A DNA stretch of 64,000 bases from Actinorhabdospora filicis (GTDB lineage: Bacteria; Actinomycetota; Actinomycetes; Mycobacteriales; Micromonosporaceae). Numbering within the stretch: the first letter of the stretch is position 1; every line of letters starts with the position of its first letter. The stretch spans positions 1,495,370 to 1,559,369 of the forward strand of contig NZ_BSTX01000001.1 in assembly GCF_030269765.1 (NCBI RefSeq). The letters are read 5' to 3'. The notes below the pieces were generated by a model. It had not been told where the DNA came from. It made no database searches and saw only the letters and a list, made by a program, of their open reading frames with translations. Shown here piece after piece: positions 63,072 through 64,000 of the stretch. The position numbers and the translations under genes are program-made.

Positions 63072-63571
63072 GGCTTTCGCGCGAGCTTCTTGCCGCTTCC
63101 CCCTCCTCTCCAGCCCTCCCTGTGTGGGCTGGTTGCGGGTCGCGGATCTCCTGTCGTGCGGTCTTGGCGACGGTGAACGAGGAACCTGGGGGTGTCAAGC
63201 CAAAGAGCGCGGCTTGACACCCCCAGAACCCTCGTTCATGGACCCGTCAGTCCACCCGCCAGAAGATCCCGCTTCCGGGCCGAAAGGTGGCGGGCGTGGG
63301 CTTGTCCGTCGTGGCGGCTCGTCTTGCGTCTTTCGGCCGGTCTGTGCGAGGGCCCTACAAGGCTTCGCATCGCACCCGGACCGTTTCCGGCTCGCGGCTT
63401 GTCCACGGGCCGGCTTCGACCTTGGGGTGGGGGTGGTTCTGCCGGGCGTTCGTCTCCGGCCGGGCCGGGTTGGGTTTGGGCCGGGCTCATCGACTCCGCC
63501 GACTGGGCTGGAGACTTCGGGTGCCGTCCTGGCGCGCGCTCGGGGACCTTGCCGGGGACGGGCCCGCCGTC
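63072..63571. other. 500-bp spacer with the third dispersed palindrome
   Basis: No gene seen up to the small acidic gene at 63572. It holds the palindrome copy 3 at 63173-63240 and GC-rich sequence with CGGGCCGAAAGGTGG-like blocks. No GGGNCT array or 20-nt block was found in this copy. Confidence 0.75.
63173..63240. repeat. Dispersed palindromic repeat, copy 3 (inverted)
   Basis: Arms CTGGGGGTGTCAAGCC (63186-63201) and GGCTTGACACCCCCAG (63211-63226) are identical to copy 2; the loop AAAGAGCGC is the complement of copy 2's GCGTTCTTT with one change, so this copy is in the opposite orientation. Outer sequence TGAACGAGG / CCTCGTTCA extends the pairing. Confidence 0.88.
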
Positions 63572-63733
63572 CTACTCCCAGTGCGGCGGGCGGTCCTCCA
63601 GGTACCGGCTGTCCTCGTCGCCCCAGCCGCGGTTCTCGCCCCAGCCGCGGTCGGTGTCGTCGCGGGTCTGGTCGGGCAGGATGTCCAGGTCGTCGGACAG
63701 GTCGACCACGCGGTCGTCGTCGGGTCGGGTCAC
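63572..63733 (-). CDS. Small acidic protein, 53 aa (family-like conserved actinomycete small protein)
   Basis: Too short for routine calling. GTG 63733, with GGGAG seven bases upstream. Reads VTRPDDDRVVDLSDDLDILP, then DQTRDDTDRGWGENRGWGDE and DSRYLEDRPPHWE. The acidic start, GWGE repeat and RPPHW end recall short conserved actinomycete proteins of unknown function. The strong SD and typical codon bias support it. Confidence 0.7.
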   Translation of the reverse strand: MTRPDDDRVVDLSDDLDILPDQTRDDTDRGWGENRGWGDEDSRYLEDRPPHWE

Positions 63734-63862
63734 GTCTCTACTCCCACTGGTGCCGCTCGGCGTGCCTCTCGCAGCTTATCCGGGCGGGCCGGTGGGGTCT
63801 CTCCTCTCCAACATCGGTGTCCGGGGTGTCCCGGTGTGCGACCGTGTACCAAACTGGCCGCC

Positions 63863-64000
63863 ATGAGTTCGTCCGCCGATCTGGCCCACCGGTTGCTCGT
63901 CATGCTGTGTCACCGCTACGCGTTCGGGGACGTGCGCGCGCTGGTCACCGGGCTGGAACTGCCCGCGCCGACGCTGGCGAGACTGCGCAGACTGTGCCTG
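63863..64000 (+). CDS. Partial gene at window edge, product unidentified
   Basis: Starts MSSSADLAHRLLVMLCHRYA, then FGDVRALVTGLELPAPTLAR, LRRLCL and runs off the edge (46 codons visible). Predicted helical. No family can be assigned from this fragment. Confidence 0.5.
   Translation, partial: MSSSADLAHRLLVMLCHRYAFGDVRALVTGLELPAPTLARLRRLCL

Overview
The window is 64 kb of very GC-rich DNA with densely packed genes. Start codons are often GTG (one is probably TTG), and neighbouring genes often overlap by 4 nt (ATGA or GTGA). The gene content points to an actinomycete: a conserved glmU-prs-rplY-pth block, acpS next to a bifunctional NAD(P)HX repair gene, rsmI divergent from a protein O-mannosyltransferase, and a galU / gephyrin-like Glp / GNAT / GlpR-like block. 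I cannot name the genus from sequence alone. There is no rRNA, CRISPR array, transposase or phage module, and no biosynthetic gene cluster.

Layout. 0-4.3 kb: nnrDE and acpS, then a GNAT gene and two tandem pairs of small exported proteins that look like a duplicated two-gene unit. 4.35-5.07 kb: repeat-rich spacer. 5-8 kb: sulfate activation operon cysQ-cysD-cysN. 8-13.7 kb: polyprenyl sugar-phosphate transferase, pth, rplY, prs, glmU. 13.8-19 kb: tRNA-Gln, a double-HTH protein, an ABC-F ATPase, and a TetR/acyl-desaturase pair with a strong palindrome. 19.1-23.5 kb: rsmA-ispE-P-loop kinase operon and a MarR/MFS exporter pair with twin operators. 23.5-24.3 kb: a second repeat-rich spacer. 24.3-30.3 kb: a hypothetical gene, tatD, gluconokinase, a serine hydrolase and metG. 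30.4-38.4 kb: two membrane proteins, a class A PBP, a hydrolase remnant, a DUF2089/membrane/SHOCT-like operon, an M4 metalloprotease and RNase H.

38.9-49 kb is regulatory: a 900-aa LuxR/LAL ATPase, a TrmB-like/LuxR hybrid and a 1044-aa SARP/AfsR-type ATPase surround an 88-aa small protein, followed by a DrrAB-type exporter and a DUF4097 protein. 49.3-54.2 kb: tRNA-Ala, O-mannosyltransferase, rsmI, a VIT-family transporter and a TetR with small membrane proteins. 54.25-54.84 kb is a large inverted repeat. 55-64 kb: GlpR-like protein, GNAT, gephyrin-like Glp, galU, a GGDEF protein, 5-formyl-THF cyclo-ligase, an FmdB-type zinc ribbon, a methyltransferase, a 53-aa acidic protein, and the start of an unidentified gene at the edge.

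The least explained material is non-coding. A palindrome containing GGGGTGTCAAG / CTTGACACCCC occurs three times (4.66, 23.75 and 63.19 kb). Two of these copies are followed by other shared blocks and by a G-rich hexanucleotide array (GGGGCT or GGGACT) that stops about 50 bp from the 3' end of the adjacent minus-strand gene. These look like copies of one composite intergenic element.
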